A stretch of 52,827 nucleotides of DNA from an uncultured Prevotellaceae bacterium (GTDB taxonomy: Bacteria > Bacteroidota > Bacteroidia > Bacteroidales > Bacteroidaceae): the NCBI GenBank assembly GCA_900318885.1, contig ONMN01000018.1:1-52827 (forward strand), written 5' to 3'. A program made the position numbers and the translations under genes. Below are positions 51,838-52,827 of the stretch, piece by piece; within the stretch, counting starts at the first letter, position 1; every line of letters begins with the position of its first letter. The notes below the pieces were generated by a model. The model was given only the letters and a program-made list of their open reading frames with translations, made no database searches and was not told the origin of the DNA.

Positions 51838-51930
51838 AGTTGATTTATTGCTCATTTCATGCGTCAATAAATAATAGTTTAACTCTAATTGGTGAATTCT
51901 CAAATGTGATTTCGGGATAGACGGAATCGT

Positions 51931-52200
51931 CTATTTGGAACATGTCACCCGACCGCCTTTAACTGGCTTTGTAGTGTAAATCCAAAGTGGGCCATCATCG
52001 TCGCGTGCTACCCACACGGACGGCAACTTGTCCCACGATTGCCAATAGGCTTGGCGTATGGCCTTTCTTGCTGCATTTATACGCTTCCGCTCTTCCTCTT
52101 CGCGTTCTCGTTCTCTCTCATTGACAAACTCGTTAAACGTGGGTTCGTTTACGTTCTTGAACTGGGGCGCAGGCTCGTCATTTTTTTTCTTCTTGTTCAT
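51931..52200 (-). CDS. Small charged hypothetical protein
   Basis: An 89-residue protein that I do not recognise. The N-terminal half is very charged (KKKKNDE, then NEREREREEEERKRINAARKA) and is likely a long helix. The C-terminal half has WDKLPSVWVARDDDGPLWIY. There is no signal or membrane segment. It overlaps the upstream hypothetical gene by 23 nt on the same strand. A short hairpin (ATAGACG, GAAT, CGTCTAT) overlaps its stop. The context is the possible edge of an accessory region. Confidence 0.6.
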   Translation of the reverse strand: MNKKKKNDEPAPQFKNVNEPTFNEFVNEREREREEEERKRINAARKAIRQAYWQSWDKLPSVWVARDDDGPLWIYTTKPVKGGRVTCSK

Positions 52201-52567
52201 CTCTTATATAGTTTGGTTTCCACGTTCCAGTACATGTCATTGCTGCCTTACAAGTGTTAAATAAAGACACTTTAAAAGTGAGGTGCATTCTGCACAAGGG
52301 GAAAGCTGTAACACGAAATTCCTTTGAGCCAAGCACATGGCAGAGGTAAGAGATTGTTTCTGAATCAAACCATCCTTTAATTTCGATATTGACCGATGCG
52401 CCTTTTATCAAGTTTAATACCTCATTTGAATACCACTCACAGACGGAAAGCTTTGCCGTTGGAAAAAGTACCTTTATTTGCTTCTCGAACTGGTTGTTTA
52501 CCCATTGTACTAAGTCCTCGTACATTTTCTTGTGCGTATCGATTCTTTCTTGATTTTCTAATTTCAT
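52178..52567 (-). CDS. Hypothetical protein of 129 residues
   Basis: I do not recognise this protein. It starts MKLENQERIDTHKKMYEDLV, if the ATG at 52567 is used; a longer frame would add ten residues. It looks like a soluble alpha/beta protein, with no catalytic motif I can name. The 3' end overlaps the start of the 89-residue gene by 23 nt. It is 41 bp downstream of the partial gene at the right edge, so these three may form one operon. Function and origin are unknown. Confidence 0.6.
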   Translation of the reverse strand: MKLENQERIDTHKKMYEDLVQWVNNQFEKQIKVLFPTAKLSVCEWYSNEVLNLIKGASVNIEIKGWFDSETISYLCHVLGSKEFRVTAFPLCRMHLTFKVSLFNTCKAAMTCTGTWKPNYIRDEQEEKK

Positions 52568-52607
52568 AATTTTCTCTTCTATTACGTTGTTAAACAATTA
52601 TCCTCAC

Positions 52608-52827
52608 CTATGCTTTATTAAAATGGTCTTGAATTTCGTACACCTCTTTAACCTCCAAAGACATTCTATCTTTGTCGATTACTCGTTGCGCCAATAGTTC
52701 CTGGAACTCCACATCATGTATTTCGTGATGCAGGTCGGGCGAATACTCTAAGGCCGCAAGGTTCTTGCGCGACCCAAACGCCATTTTATACCCTTCATAC
52801 ATCGGCCTCCACAGGTCATAATACAAC
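52608..52827 (-). CDS. C-terminal end of an unrecognised gene (partial)
   Basis: The last 72 or more residues of a gene running off the right edge. The visible part, with FGSRKNLAALEYSPDLHHE and the end VKEVYEIQDHFNKA, has no motif I know. It contains no start that is clearly the true one, so it is probably internal to a longer protein. It is on the same strand and close to the two small hypotheticals. Confidence 0.55.
   Translation of the reverse strand, partial: LYYDLWRPMYEGYKMAFGSRKNLAALEYSPDLHHEIHDVEFQELLAQRVIDKDRMSLEVKEVYEIQDHFNKA

Overview
The window is chromosomal DNA from a member of the Bacteroidetes, most likely Prevotellaceae (Prevotella sensu lato). The evidence is: promoters of the Bacteroidetes type (a TTTG-like -33 element, about 20 bp, then TAnnTTTG at -7); families largely restricted to the phylum (DUF4301, HU-CCDC81/SPOR protein, DUF4348-like lipoprotein, long-tailed Rho, M49 peptidase, Bat operon); lipoproteins with Bacteroidetes-style lipoboxes; and short, often overlapping operons with weak Shine-Dalgarno signals. 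Genus is an inference. About 45 protein genes and one structural RNA (RNase P RNA) were recognised. I saw no tRNA, rRNA, CRISPR array or transposase gene.

Layout. 1-5 kb: start of hisG, an FHA protein and a SPOR/HU envelope protein (minus), then a lipoprotein, a nitrilase-family amidase and a DUF4301 protein (plus). 5-12 kb (minus): L-asparaginase I and Rho, then two overlapping Cache-HAMP sensor genes, one an apparently intact histidine kinase and the other a truncated pseudokinase lacking the phospho-accepting His. 12-17 kb: a carboxypeptidase-regulatory-like exported protein, engB and carB. 17-26 kb (plus): rnpB, yihY, an AraC-type regulator coupled to an M49 peptidase, an AlkD-like protein, fur, purA, hisS and a rhamnogalacturonan acetylesterase-like enzyme. 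26.5-29 kb (minus): Fe-alcohol dehydrogenase, Gfo/Idh/MocA oxidoreductase and a small exported protein. 29-39 kb: lipoprotein, murB, MBL hydrolase, C69 peptidase, nhaD, pheT, yebC, and a glyoxalase-II-like hydrolase (minus). 39-48 kb: the Bat (aerotolerance) operon: moxR, DUF58, a BatD-like small gene, batA, batB-batC fused, batD-batE fused; then PAP2 phosphatase, queA and nadE. 51.9 kb to the end: small unrecognised genes on the minus strand, possibly the edge of an accessory element.

The most unusual signal is a set of short-period (7-9 bp, sometimes 20-21 bp) degenerate tandem repeats found between operon genes and, in places, in frame inside genes. Several families (unit AGAGGTR, ACGTTCA, CGnAATAM, TCTAGAnnn, GGAGTTAA and others) recur at separate loci, sometimes as inverted arms around a 35-50 bp core. 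One family lies exactly at the batB/batC and batD/batE junctions, where the genes read through as fusions and where the repeat encodes part of a signal-peptide-like hydrophobic stretch. Two families enlarge queA. They look like a dispersed intergenic repeat system that supplies stop codons, ribosome-binding purine tracts and linkers.

All functional calls come from reading translated sequence and motifs; no database search was run.
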